A DNA stretch of 37,918 bases from Caldisericia bacterium (GTDB lineage Bacteria > Caldisericota > Caldisericia > B22-G15), in contig JAOAHY010000013.1 in NCBI GenBank assembly GCA_026414995.1, forward strand, positions 1 to 37,918, in the 5' to 3' direction. Shown here piece after piece: positions 8,632 through 17,298 of the stretch. Under the pieces are notes generated by a model that was given only the letters and a program-made list of their open reading frames with translations, did no database searches and was not told where the DNA came from. The number at the start of each line of letters is the position of its first letter. Position 1 is the first letter of the stretch. The position numbers were made by a program, and so were the translations under genes.

Positions 8632-9891
8632 ATGAATGAAAAGATATTAGAAAAAATAGCCCTTGAAAGGGCAGTGATAGAATCAGAAAGGTGTCTTTTT
8701 TGTTTTGATGCACCCTGTGAAAAAGGATGTCCAATAAATCTTCCAATTTCAAATTTTATCTATTTTATAAAAAATAAAAACTTTAAATCTGCCTATGAAT
8801 TGATAAGAGAAAATCATCCCTTAATTTCTATTGCTGGTTGTGTGTGCCCTGAAGAAATTTTATGTCAAGTCAATTGTACAAGAGGAATGATAGACGAACC
8901 TATAAAAATCAGAGAACTACATAATTTTTTAACTGAATATTTTACTGACAACCGAAATCTATATCTTCCAGATTATAGATATGAAGAGGTTGCCATAATT
9001 GGCGGTGGTCCAGCCTCTCTTTCTTGTGCATTTTACTTAAGAACTTTAGGTTATAAACCAGTTATGTTTTCTGATGAAATAGGTGGTATTCCACTTAAAG
9101 AAATTTCAAACTTTAGATTAAAAGATGATGCTCTCAAAAAAGATTTGGATTTTATAAAAGAAAATTTTATATACAAATTTGAAAATAAAAAAATTGAAAA
9201 ACTTGATGAGGTTTTAGGAATTTATAAAGCGATATTTATAGGAATTGGTCTTTCAGATGAAATTGAACTTCAAATTGATGGAATAGAAAAAAAGGGTGTT
9301 TATAAAGGAAGAGAGGTTTTAAGAAAAATTAAAAGAGGTGATAATTTAGAATTTGGAGAAAGAATAGGAATTATTGGTGGAGGGAATGTTGCTTTCGAAA
9401 TTGCAAATACATTAAAGACAATCTATCCAGATAAAGAAATTTTAATTTTATACAGAAGAGGTGTTAGTGACTTAAAATGTTACCCCGAAGAGTTTAATAG
9501 AGCAAAAAAACTTAAAGTAGATTTCTTTTTTGGAGTAATTCCAAATGAGATAGTAGGAAAAGATAAAGTTGAAGGATTAAAAGTTTGCCAGGTTAGTTTA
9601 AAAGAAGAAGATAAAGATGGTAGAAGGAAACCTGAAAAAATAGAAGATAGTGAATTTATTATTCCATTATCAGATATTATAATTGCAATTGGTCAAAAAT
9701 TAGAAGATGAAATATTTCCTGAACTATTAAGAGAAAATGGATTAATAAAAGTTAATGAAAACTATATGACAAACATAAAAGGAGTTTTTGCTGGTGGTGA
9801 TTGTATAAATGGAGGTGACACAATAACTAGAGCGGCTAATGAGGGAAAGTTAGCAGCATTCAAAATTCATGAATATATGAGGAGGATATAA
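8632..9891 (+). CDS. preT: NAD(P)H-dependent flavin/Fe-S oxidoreductase, PreT-like (dihydropyrimidine dehydrogenase small subunit)
   Basis: This 419-residue protein has the GltD/PreT layout. The N-terminal cysteine-rich region C-L-F-C-F-D-A-P-C-x4-C-P and C-V-C-P-x4-C-x3-C-T-R binds 4Fe-4S clusters. An FAD-binding G-G-G-P-A-S (about 123-128) and an NAD(P)H-binding I-I-G-G-G-N-V-A (about 245-252) follow, with the C-terminal F-A-G-G-D-C motif of the flavin domain (about 386-391). In the known pair PreT passes electrons between NADH and PreA for reversible reduction of uracil or thymine. Related proteins (AegA, YgfT) are linked to anaerobic urate breakdown in enterobacteria, so the substrate here is open. 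GGGGTG precedes the start, and preA begins 2 nt after the stop, so the two are cotranslated. Confidence 0.88.
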   Translation: MNEKILEKIALERAVIESERCLFCFDAPCEKGCPINLPISNFIYFIKNKNFKSAYELIRENHPLISIAGCVCPEEILCQVNCTRGMIDEPIKIRELHNFLTEYFTDNRNLYLPDYRYEEVAIIGGGPASLSCAFYLRTLGYKPVMFSDEIGGIPLKEISNFRLKDDALKKDLDFIKENFIYKFENKKIEKLDEVLGIYKAIFIGIGLSDEIELQIDGIEKKGVYKGREVLRKIKRGDNLEFGERIGIIGGGNVAFEIANTLKTIYPDKEILILYRRGVSDLKCYPEEFNRAKKLKVDFFFGVIPNEIVGKDKVEGLKVCQVSLKEEDKDGRRKPEKIEDSEFIIPLSDIIIAIGQKLEDEIFPELLRENGLIKVNENYMTNIKGVFAGGDCINGGDTITRAANEGKLAAFKIHEYMRRI

Positions 9892-9893
9892 AA

Positions 9894-11129
9894 ATGTTTA
9901 TATTAAAAGATTTATCTATAGATTTTCTTGGCATTAAACTTGAAAATCCTTTTATACTTTCAGCCTCGCCATCTACTGATGAATTAGAAATGATAATAAA
10001 AGGACTTGAGTTTGGTTGGGCTGGAGTTATTCTAAAGACAACTTCTGTGGAAGAAAATCCTGTTCTATTAAAATATCCAATGATGTCTTCATTTGGATCA
10101 TATTCAAAAAAAGTATTTGGACTTGGAAATATAGATTTAATTTCAAAATATCATATCGATGAAGTTGAAAAAAGGGTAAAGATTCTTAAAGAGAAATTTC
10201 CAAACAAAATGATTGGTGCAAGTATAATGGGGAGTAAAAAAGAAGATTGGCAAAATTTAGTTTATAGATTAAAAAAAGCAGAAGTTGATTTAATTGAATG
10301 TTCATTTTCATGCCCCCAAGGAAGCATGGGTGAAGCTCCTGGAAGAATGCTTGCACAATCTGTTGAAGCAACAGAAAAGGTAACATCTTGGGTAAAAGAG
10401 GCTGCTGGTGATACTCCAGTTTTAATTAAAATTACTCCTCAAGTTACAGATATAGTTGAAGTTGCAGAGGCAGTTAAAAGAGGTGGTGCAGATGGAATAA
10501 CAGCAAGCAATACTATACCTTCTCTTCTTGGAATAGATATTTACACATTTGAACCTTATCCTTCTGTCTTTGGTTATTCATCTTATTCAGGTCTTTCTGG
10601 TAATGCAATAAAACCAATAACTTTGAGAACAATTGCTGAAATAAAAAGAAATGTTGATATAGTAATTTCTGGAAATGGAGGTGCATATTCATCAAGAGAT
10701 GCAATTGAATTTATGCTTGTAGGTGCTAGTAATGTCCAATTTTGTACACTTCCAATGGTTTATGGTTTTAGAGTAATTGATGAATTAAAAAGAGGTCTAT
10801 CACATTATCTAGATGAGATGGGTTTTAAATCACCTTTAGAAATAGTTGGCAAAACAATTGAAAAAATTAAAACAAATGAAGAATTATTTATTTTAGATAT
10901 AGTTAAAGCAAAAATTGATGAAGAAAAATGTGTTGGATGTCAACTATGTTTTGTAAGTTGCAGAGATGGTGGACATATGGCAATTGAATTACAAAATGGG
11001 AAAAGGATACCAAAAGTAAATGAAGAAAAATGTGTTGGATGTGCTTTATGTATGCAGGTTTGCCCTGTTGATGCTATTAAGATTTATGAAAAAAGAGGAG
11101 AATTAGAACACTATTTTATAAGAAGATGA
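9894..11129 (+). CDS. preA: Dihydropyrimidine-dehydrogenase-like catalytic subunit PreA
   Basis: This 411-residue protein has an FMN-binding dihydroorotate-dehydrogenase-type barrel (about 1-330) followed by a two-cluster ferredoxin domain (C-V-G-C-Q-L-C-x3-C and C-V-G-C-A-L-C-x3-C-P, about 343-390). The active-site loop keeps the S-C-P motif (F-S-C-P-Q-G-S-M-G), whose Cys is the general acid in dihydropyrimidine dehydrogenases. The family's usual H in S-C-P-H-G is Q here, so substrate preference may differ. Its ribosome binding site (GGAGG at 9881-9885) lies inside the end of preT. The stop overlaps the start of the next gene (ATGA), tying it to the molybdenum hydroxylase genes. Expected reaction: NAD(H)-linked interconversion of a pyrimidine (or related nucleobase) and its dihydro form. 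Confidence 0.87.
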   Translation: MFILKDLSIDFLGIKLENPFILSASPSTDELEMIIKGLEFGWAGVILKTTSVEENPVLLKYPMMSSFGSYSKKVFGLGNIDLISKYHIDEVEKRVKILKEKFPNKMIGASIMGSKKEDWQNLVYRLKKAEVDLIECSFSCPQGSMGEAPGRMLAQSVEATEKVTSWVKEAAGDTPVLIKITPQVTDIVEVAEAVKRGGADGITASNTIPSLLGIDIYTFEPYPSVFGYSSYSGLSGNAIKPITLRTIAEIKRNVDIVISGNGGAYSSRDAIEFMLVGASNVQFCTLPMVYGFRVIDELKRGLSHYLDEMGFKSPLEIVGKTIEKIKTNEELFILDIVKAKIDEEKCVGCQLCFVSCRDGGHMAIELQNGKRIPKVNEEKCVGCALCMQVCPVDAIKIYEKRGELEHYFIRR

Positions 11130-11590
11130 AAAAAATAGTTATAAATTTTAAATTAAATGGAGAAGAAATAGTTGATGAAGTCCCTGTTAATAAAACTTTA
11201 GTTGAATATTTAAGAGATAATTTACATCTTACTGGAACAAAAGAGGGGTGCTCAAAAGGAGAGTGTGGGGCTTGTACAGTAATAATTGATGGTAATATTT
11301 ATGATTCTTGTCTTATTTTAATGCCAGAAGTTAATAATAAAGAGGTAATTACAATTGAAGGAATTAAAGACAAGGCTGATTTTATTGATTATTTAATAGA
11401 TGAAGGTTCATTTCAATGTGGTTTTTGTGCTTCAGGCTTTGTAGTAACTTTATATTCTACTCTTGAAAAAAGAAGGTTAACTAATATAGATGAGTTAAGA
11501 GAGGCTATTTCTGGAAATTTATGTAGATGCACTGGGTATAAGAAAATTATTGATGCAATTAAAAAATATTTAGAAAAATTTGAGGGGTAA
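11126..11590 (+). CDS. Xanthine-dehydrogenase-family 2Fe-2S subunit
   Basis: This 154-residue subunit carries electrons between the molybdenum and FAD subunits. The plant-type 2Fe-2S cluster ligands are C42, C47, C50 and C62 (G-C-S-K-G-E-C-G-A-C). The second, helical 2Fe-2S domain has C98, C101, C133 and C135 (Q-C-G-F-C and C-R-C-T-G-Y). All eight expected cysteines are present and the length is typical. It overlaps the preA stop by 4 nt and is followed at once by the FAD subunit. The corresponding genes are variously named xdhC, hcrC or coxS; I do not choose a symbol because the substrate is not proven. Confidence 0.93.
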   Translation: MKKIVINFKLNGEEIVDEVPVNKTLVEYLRDNLHLTGTKEGCSKGECGACTVIIDGNIYDSCLILMPEVNNKEVITIEGIKDKADFIDYLIDEGSFQCGFCASGFVVTLYSTLEKRRLTNIDELREAISGNLCRCTGYKKIIDAIKKYLEKFEG

Positions 11591-11591
11591 A

Positions 11592-12458
11592 ATGAAAGAG
11601 TTTGAATATTTTAGACCAAAAAATCTTAAAGAAACTTTAGAACTAGCAAAAGAATTTAAAGAAAATAAAAGATTTCTTGCAGGTGGGACAGATTTAATAG
11701 TAAGGTTAAAAGAAAATTTAATTAAAGAAGAAAATATAATTGATTTAAAAGATATAGATGAATTAAAAGGAATAAGAGAAAATGGAGAAAATATAGAGAT
11801 AGGACCACTTGTTACATTTACAGAAATAATTGAATCTGATATTTTAAATAAATATTCACCACTTCTTGTTCTTGCTTCAAAAAAAATGGGTTCACCTCAA
11901 ATAAGAAATAAGGGCACAATTGGTGGTAATTTATGTAATGCATCACCTGCAGGTGATGCAATTCCCCCAATTATGTGTGAAGATGCCAAACTTGTTTTAA
12001 AATCTTTAAATAGTGAAAGAATTTTGAATATTGAACACTTTTTTATTGGACCAGGTAAAACAGTCTTAAATAATGATGAAATACTTTACAAAATTATAAT
12101 TAAAAAGTGGAAAATTTCTCAATTTGGTTATTTCAATAAACTTGGACAAAGAAACGCTTTAACTATATCTATTGCTTCAAATTGTATAAAAATTGACAAA
12201 GATGGTAATTTTATAAAAGATATAAAAATCTCTTTGGGTTCAGTTTCACCAAAAGTAATAAGAGCAAAAAAAGTTGAAGAGGCTATTTTAAATTCAAGAA
12301 AGTTAGATGAAAATGAATTATTTAAAATATCTTCACTTGTTGTAAATGAAATCGATCCAATAACTGATGTAAGAGGCTCAAGAGAATATAGAATGGAGGT
12401 TTCAAAATATCTTCTTTTTGAGAGTTTATTAATTCTATTCAATTATTCTAAGGAGTAA
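11592..12458 (+). CDS. Xanthine-dehydrogenase-family FAD subunit
   Basis: I use ATG 11592 (MKEFEYFRPKNLKE), preceded by AGGGG; an in-frame TTG at 11580 is possible but lies inside the previous gene. The 288-residue product has the FAD-binding motif A-G-G-T-D-L near residues 34-39 and T-I-G-G-N-L-C-N-A-S-P-A-G-D near 112-125, both characteristic of the medium subunit of molybdenum hydroxylases (CoxM/XdhB type). It is placed between the 2Fe-2S and molybdopterin subunits, the usual order in this kind of operon being variable. It passes electrons from the Fe-S clusters to NAD+ or another acceptor. Confidence 0.92.
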   Translation: MKEFEYFRPKNLKETLELAKEFKENKRFLAGGTDLIVRLKENLIKEENIIDLKDIDELKGIRENGENIEIGPLVTFTEIIESDILNKYSPLLVLASKKMGSPQIRNKGTIGGNLCNASPAGDAIPPIMCEDAKLVLKSLNSERILNIEHFFIGPGKTVLNNDEILYKIIIKKWKISQFGYFNKLGQRNALTISIASNCIKIDKDGNFIKDIKISLGSVSPKVIRAKKVEEAILNSRKLDENELFKISSLVVNEIDPITDVRGSREYRMEVSKYLLFESLLILFNYSKE

Positions 12459-12461
12459 AAA

Positions 12462-14792
12462 ATGAGTGTAAAAATTGAAAATATAAAAATTGAAGAGGAA
12501 AGGTGGATTGGTAAAAAAATTAGACAAGTTCTTTCTGAAGAAAAAGTTAAAGGTGAATTGAAATTTCCATCTGATATTTATTTTGAAAATATGCTTTGGG
12601 GAAAAGTATTAAGGAGTAAATATCCACATGCTTTAATAAAAAAAATTGATACTTCAAGAGCTGAAAATTTTCCAGGAGTGGTTAAAGTGTTAACATATAA
12701 AGATATCCCTGGTTTGAATGGATTTGGTATAGTTATTCAAGACCAACCTGTACTATGCTTTAATAAAGTTAGATACCTAGGAGATGCTGTTGCTCTTGTT
12801 GCTGCTGAGACAAAAGATATTGCCGAAAAAGCAATTGAATTTATTGAAGTTGAATATGAACCACTTCCTGTTGTTGATGATCCTCTTAAAGCAATTGAAG
12901 ATAATTCACCAAAGGTTCATGATAGCGGAAATATTCACCTTCATACAGTTATAAGAAAAGGCGACATAGAGAGAGGGTTTAAAGAAGCAGATTTAATTAT
13001 TGAAAATGAATATAGAACTGGAAGACAAGAGCATGCTTATCTTGAACCTGAAAACGGTGTAGCATTTTATGATGAAGAAGAGGATACAATAACTGTTATA
13101 TGTGGAGGACAATATCCTTTTAGAGATCAGTTACAAATTGCAAGAGTTCTTGCTTATGATCCAAGAAAAATAAGAGTTATAAATGAACCAATGGGAGGAG
13201 GGTTTGGAGGAAAGGATGAGATAACAACACAAATTCACCTTGCTCTACTTGCATATTATACAAAAAGACCAGTGAAAATTGAGATATCAAGAGAAGAATC
13301 AATTATTTTCTCATGGAAAAGACATCCAATGATTTTAAGATATAAAACTGGTGTAAAAAAAGATGGAACTCTTGTTGCTAATGAAGTTTACATTTATGCT
13401 GATACAGGAGCATATGCATCTTTAGGTGGACCAGTTGTAAATCTTGCAGTTGAGCACTCTTGTGGCCCATATAGAATTCCAAACACTCATATAGAAGGAT
13501 TTTGCATATATACAAATAATGGTGTTTCTGGTGCTTTTAGAGGTTTTGGTGTAAATCAGGTAACTTTTGCTATGGAATCTCAAATGGATGAAATTGCATA
13601 TAGACTCCAAATTGACCCAATTGAATTAAGAAGAAAAAATATTTTAAAAAGAGGAGAGGAGACAGGTATAGGAAGCAAAATTGAAACAAGCATAGGTTTA
13701 AGTAAAATTTTGGATGAAATAGAAAAACATCCTCTCTATAGACAAAGAGAGAAAATAAAACTTTCTTCAAATAAATATAAAAAATTAGGTGTTGGAATAG
13801 CAATATCTTATCAAGGAACTGGTCTAGGTGTAGGTCTTCCAGATTATGGAGCAGCAATAATTGAAATGAGAAGAGATGGTGGTTTTAATATTTATACTGG
13901 AAGTGTTGAAATTGGTCAAGGCATGAAAACCACACTGAAAATAATTGCTCTTGAATCTTTAAAAATTGTTGATGATAATAAAATTTTTATTTTAACAGGT
14001 GATAGTTTTTTATCTCCTGATTCTGGAACAACAACTGCATCTGGAGCAACATATAGAAGTGGAAAAGCAATAAAGATTGCATCTGAAAAAATTATAAAAA
14101 TTTTAAAAAGAGAGGTTTCTGAAATCTTTAATATACCAGAAAACTATATAAATCTAAGAGACGAAACTTTTTATGATATTAATGGTAAAGAATTAATAAA
14201 TTATGAAAAATTAGGGGGCATTCTTTATGAAAAAAGAAGACTACCCAGAGTTGAAGGTCATTTTAACTTTCCAACATCAAAAACAAAAATTGAAGGAGCC
14301 TTTGGTTTACCACATTTTATTTTTAGTTTTTCTGGAAGCATTGCACTTGTTGAAGTAAATATTTTAACAGGTAAGGTAAACTTAGTTAAAGGTGTTAATT
14401 TAATTGATGGTGGAAGAGTTATAAATAAAATTGGTTTTGAAGGACAATCTGAAGGTGGAATTGTTATGGGGATGGGTTATGCATTAATGGAAGATGTAAT
14501 TATGAAAAATGGTGAATTTTTAACAAAAAATTTTTCAACATATATTATTCCTACATCAATTGATGCTCCATATGAGATTGAAACAATTCCTATTGAAAGT
14601 ATAGAAGAATTGGGACCATATGGTTCAAAGGGAATTGGCGAAACTACTATGGTTCCAATTGCTCCAGCAATAACAAATGCAATTTTTAACGCTACAAAAG
14701 TAAGAATAAACCAAATTCCAGCAATTCCAGAAAGAGTTTTCTTTAAATTAAGAGAAAAAGAAAAGGAGATAAGAAATGAAAATTTTATTTAA
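12462..14792 (+). CDS. Xanthine-dehydrogenase-family molybdopterin-binding catalytic subunit
   Basis: This 776-residue subunit holds the molybdenum cofactor and hydroxylates the substrate. The N-terminal a/b-hammerhead domain (F-E-N-M-L-W-G-K-V-L-R-S-K-Y-P-H) is followed by the molybdopterin-binding domain with G-G-G-F-G-G-K-D (about 245-252), A-F-R-G-F-G (about 355-360) and G-I-G-E-T (about 724-728). The last contains the Glu that serves as base in this family. The Arg in A-F-R-G-F-G matches the purine-orienting Arg of xanthine dehydrogenases. After G-G-F-G-G-K the residue is D (followed by E), where bovine xanthine oxidase has its substrate-contacting E. A purine substrate (xanthine or hypoxanthine) is likely from context but not proven. 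AAGGAG precedes the ATG. Its 3' end overlaps the amidohydrolase gene by 17 nt. Confidence 0.93.
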   Translation: MSVKIENIKIEEERWIGKKIRQVLSEEKVKGELKFPSDIYFENMLWGKVLRSKYPHALIKKIDTSRAENFPGVVKVLTYKDIPGLNGFGIVIQDQPVLCFNKVRYLGDAVALVAAETKDIAEKAIEFIEVEYEPLPVVDDPLKAIEDNSPKVHDSGNIHLHTVIRKGDIERGFKEADLIIENEYRTGRQEHAYLEPENGVAFYDEEEDTITVICGGQYPFRDQLQIARVLAYDPRKIRVINEPMGGGFGGKDEITTQIHLALLAYYTKRPVKIEISREESIIFSWKRHPMILRYKTGVKKDGTLVANEVYIYADTGAYASLGGPVVNLAVEHSCGPYRIPNTHIEGFCIYTNNGVSGAFRGFGVNQVTFAMESQMDEIAYRLQIDPIELRRKNILKRGEETGIGSKIETSIGLSKILDEIEKHPLYRQREKIKLSSNKYKKLGVGIAISYQGTGLGVGLPDYGAAIIEMRRDGGFNIYTGSVEIGQGMKTTLKIIALESLKIVDDNKIFILTGDSFLSPDSGTTTASGATYRSGKAIKIASEKIIKILKREVSEIFNIPENYINLRDETFYDINGKELINYEKLGGILYEKRRLPRVEGHFNFPTSKTKIEGAFGLPHFIFSFSGSIALVEVNILTGKVNLVKGVNLIDGGRVINKIGFEGQSEGGIVMGMGYALMEDVIMKNGEFLTKNFSTYIIPTSIDAPYEIETIPIESIEELGPYGSKGIGETTMVPIAPAITNAIFNATKVRINQIPAIPERVFFKLREKEKEIRNENFI

Positions 14793-16131
14793 AGATGTAA
14801 CTTATATTGGAACTATGGATAAAGATGAAAGAGAGATTGAGAATGGATTTTTATCTATTGAAAATGGAATTATTAAATATGTTGGAGAAGAGGAACCAAA
14901 AGAAAATTTCGATAAAATTATTGATGGAAAAGGAAAATTGCTTCTTCCAGGTTTTATAAATACACACCATCATTTTTATCAAACTTTATTTAGAAATATT
15001 AAAGAGGCAAATGATTTAAAACTCTTTGATTGGTTAGTCTTTCTATATGATAGATGGAAATATATAGATGAAGAAGCAGTATTTACTTCAACTGTTATCG
15101 CAACATTAGAAATGATGAAAAGTGGAGTAACAACAACGACAGACCATTTATATCTTGTTCCTTATGGAAATACAAAAATTTTTGAGGCACAAATTGAAGC
15201 AGCAAAATTAACAAAAATTAGATTTCATCCAACTAGAGGTTCAATGTCGCTTTCAAAAAAAGATGGAGGGCTACCCCCTGATAGTGTTGTTCAAAAAGAT
15301 GAAGAAATTTTAATTCATACTGAGGAGATGATTAAAAAGTATCATGATAACAAAAAGTATTCTATGTTAAGAATTGCAATAGGTCCTTGTTCTCCTTTTT
15401 CTGTAACAAAAAATATAATGGTTGAAAGTTTAAATCTTGCTGAAAAATATGATGTGTTGCTCCATACACATCTTGCTGAAACTCTTGATGAAGAAATTTT
15501 TTGTAAAGAAAAATTTGGATTAAGACCAGTTGATTATATGGAATCTCTCGGATGGTTAAATAAAAGAGTTTGGTTTGCTCATATGGTTCATTTAAATGAT
15601 TTTGATATTGAAAAATTAATAAAAAGTGATGTTGGTATGGCTCATTGCCCAACCTCAAATATGAAATTAGGATCTGGAATTGCAAGAGTAAGTGAGTTTA
15701 AAGAAAAATTAAGAATTGGTCTTGCTGTCGATGGAAGTTCAAGTAATGACACTAATAATTTTATACAAGAGATAAGAAATGCACTTTTACTTCAAAGGGT
15801 TAAATATGGAAGTAGTTCAATTACATCAAGAGATGTTCTTAAATTTGCTACAATAGGTGGTTCAAAAGTTTTAAGAATGGATGATTATATAGGCTCAATT
15901 GAGATAGGAAAGGCAGCAGATATAATAATGTTTGATTTAAATAGATTAGAATTTGCAGGTGGTTTAAATGATCTTATTTCTATTCCTGTTTATCTTGATG
16001 CTAAACAAGTTGATTTTTTAATGATAAATGGAGAAATCTTAATTCAAGATGGCAAATTTACTCATGTTGATGAAAAAGAATTTATTGAAAAACAAAATAA
16101 AATTTCTAAAAAATTAATTTATAAAATTTAA
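14776..16131 (+). CDS. Amidohydrolase, 8-oxoguanine deaminase-like (Atz/Trz family)
   Basis: This 451-residue metal-dependent hydrolase has the N-T-H-H-H metal site (about 62-66), L-H-T-H-L-A-E (about 229-235), a later A-H-M-V-H (about 267-271) and the metal Asp in D-G-S-S-S-N-D (about 318-324). Segments such as [31 protein letters not shown] and P-C-S-P-F-S-V match the 8-oxoguanine deaminase / hydroxyatrazine hydrolase branch rather than guanine deaminase. It would convert 8-oxoguanine to urate and ammonia. AAGGAG precedes the ATG, which lies inside the 3' end of the molybdenum subunit gene. The gene ends convergently with dcd (4-bp overlap). Confidence 0.87.
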   Translation: MKILFKDVTYIGTMDKDEREIENGFLSIENGIIKYVGEEEPKENFDKIIDGKGKLLLPGFINTHHHFYQTLFRNIKEANDLKLFDWLVFLYDRWKYIDEEAVFTSTVIATLEMMKSGVTTTTDHLYLVPYGNTKIFEAQIEAAKLTKIRFHPTRGSMSLSKKDGGLPPDSVVQKDEEILIHTEEMIKKYHDNKKYSMLRIAIGPCSPFSVTKNIMVESLNLAEKYDVLLHTHLAETLDEEIFCKEKFGLRPVDYMESLGWLNKRVWFAHMVHLNDFDIEKLIKSDVGMAHCPTSNMKLGSGIARVSEFKEKLRIGLAVDGSSSNDTNNFIQEIRNALLLQRVKYGSSSITSRDVLKFATIGGSKVLRMDDYIGSIEIGKAADIIMFDLNRLEFAGGLNDLISIPVYLDAKQVDFLMINGEILIQDGKFTHVDEKEFIEKQNKISKKLIYKI

Positions 16132-16685
16132 AAATCTATTTTAGGCAAAACTATACCAATTTGTTTATCGTATTTACCTTTTTTATCTTTATAACTGAAT
16201 TCACACTCTTCATCACTTTCTAAAAAAATTATTTGTGCAATTCCTTCATAAGCATATACTTTTACAGGTAGAGGGGTTGTATTTGATATCTCAATTGTTA
16301 CTTGACCTTCCCATTCTGCTTCTATTGGAGTTATATTAACAATTATTCCGCATCTTGCATATGTTGATTTTCCGATACAAATCCCTAAAATTTTTCTTGG
16401 AATTCTGAGATACTCAATACTTCTTCCTAAAATAAAAGAATTTGGAGGTATTACACAAGTTTCTCCTTTATAATCAACAAAACTTTTGGGATCAAAATTT
16501 TTGGGATCAATTATTGAGTTAAATACATTTGTAAAAATTTTAAACTCATCTGAAAGACGAAGATCATAACCATAGGATGATAGACCATATGAAATTACTC
16601 CTTTTTTTATCTGTTTTTCTTCAAATGGCTCAATCATTTTATATTCAATTGCCATTTTTTTAATCCATTTATCACTTTTTAACAT
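16128..16685 (-). CDS. dcd: dCTP deaminase
   Basis: It deaminates dCTP to dUTP for dTMP synthesis. The 185 residues match the family. Seen motifs: S-D-K-W-I-K-K at the N-terminus, S-S-Y-G-Y-D-L-R-L (about 36-44), the nucleotide-binding [10 protein letters not shown] (about 111-120), then T-P-I-E-A-E-W-E-G with the catalytic Glu region, and a Q-I-I-F-type C-terminal strand. The sequence looks like the monofunctional subgroup with a 'K-K-G-K-Y' C-terminal segment, as I recall it from epsilon-proteobacterial enzymes. I do not see a separate dUTPase in the window, so whether this enzyme also hydrolyses dUTP is open. It overlaps thyX upstream by 14 nt, fitting a dTMP-synthesis pair. Confidence 0.93.
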   Translation of the reverse strand: MLKSDKWIKKMAIEYKMIEPFEEKQIKKGVISYGLSSYGYDLRLSDEFKIFTNVFNSIIDPKNFDPKSFVDYKGETCVIPPNSFILGRSIEYLRIPRKILGICIGKSTYARCGIIVNITPIEAEWEGQVTIEISNTTPLPVKVYAYEGIAQIIFLESDEECEFSYKDKKGKYDKQIGIVLPKIDF

Positions 16686-17295
16686 CTTTACTCCTTATAA
16701 AATCATTTTCAATTTCAAAATCTTCAAAAACTGTTGGAGCATATTCTTTTAAAATTTTTAAAATTTTGATAAAAACTTTTCTAATTTCCCATTGGGCATC
16801 TTTACTTCCTCTTAATCTTATCATGTGCCTCAACTCTCTGAAATTTGCAGTCAAAACAATTTCTGTTTTTGTAGCATTTGGAAGAACAAACCTTGCATCT
16901 TCTTTTGGTATTCCTAAATTTACTAAACTTTTATATACTTTCTTACAAGTTTCCATAAAATCTTTGTAAATTTGCAAGGCTTCATCTTTTTTTGATATTG
17001 TTTCAGGAATAATATAATCAAAATTCGACTCATCAACATACCTTTGTGATTTTTGTGTATAAGATGCAATTCTATGCCTTACTAATTGATGAGAAAAACT
17101 TCTTGAGACACCAGAGATTCTAAATGAAGCAACAGCATGTTCTAAAACTGACTCATGACCAAGTTTTAATATCATCCTTATAAATTGTTTGTGACTCTCA
17201 GGTGTTATTCGATCAAATGATTCATGAGCGGTCCTACCCGCTTTTTCTATGACTTTTTCTGGTTCAGGAGTTATATATATTAACTCAACTTTCAA
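16672..17295 (-). CDS. thyX: Flavin-dependent thymidylate synthase
   Basis: It methylates dUMP to dTMP using FAD, NADPH and methylene-tetrahydrofolate. The ThyX motif RHRX7S is present as R73[12 protein letters not shown]85. The other FAD/dUMP contacts lie in S-V-L-E-H (about 49-53) and L-R-H-M-I-R-L-R (about 155-162). The start is TTG at 17295, with GAGG 8 nt upstream and no better in-frame ATG nearby. It begins 3 nt after the ackA stop and overlaps dcd at its end. No ThyA is visible. Confidence 0.96.
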   Translation of the reverse strand: MKVELIYITPEPEKVIEKAGRTAHESFDRITPESHKQFIRMILKLGHESVLEHAVASFRISGVSRSFSHQLVRHRIASYTQKSQRYVDESNFDYIIPETISKKDEALQIYKDFMETCKKVYKSLVNLGIPKEDARFVLPNATKTEIVLTANFRELRHMIRLRGSKDAQWEIRKVFIKILKILKEYAPTVFEDFEIENDFIRSKDVKK

Positions 17296-17298
17296 AAA

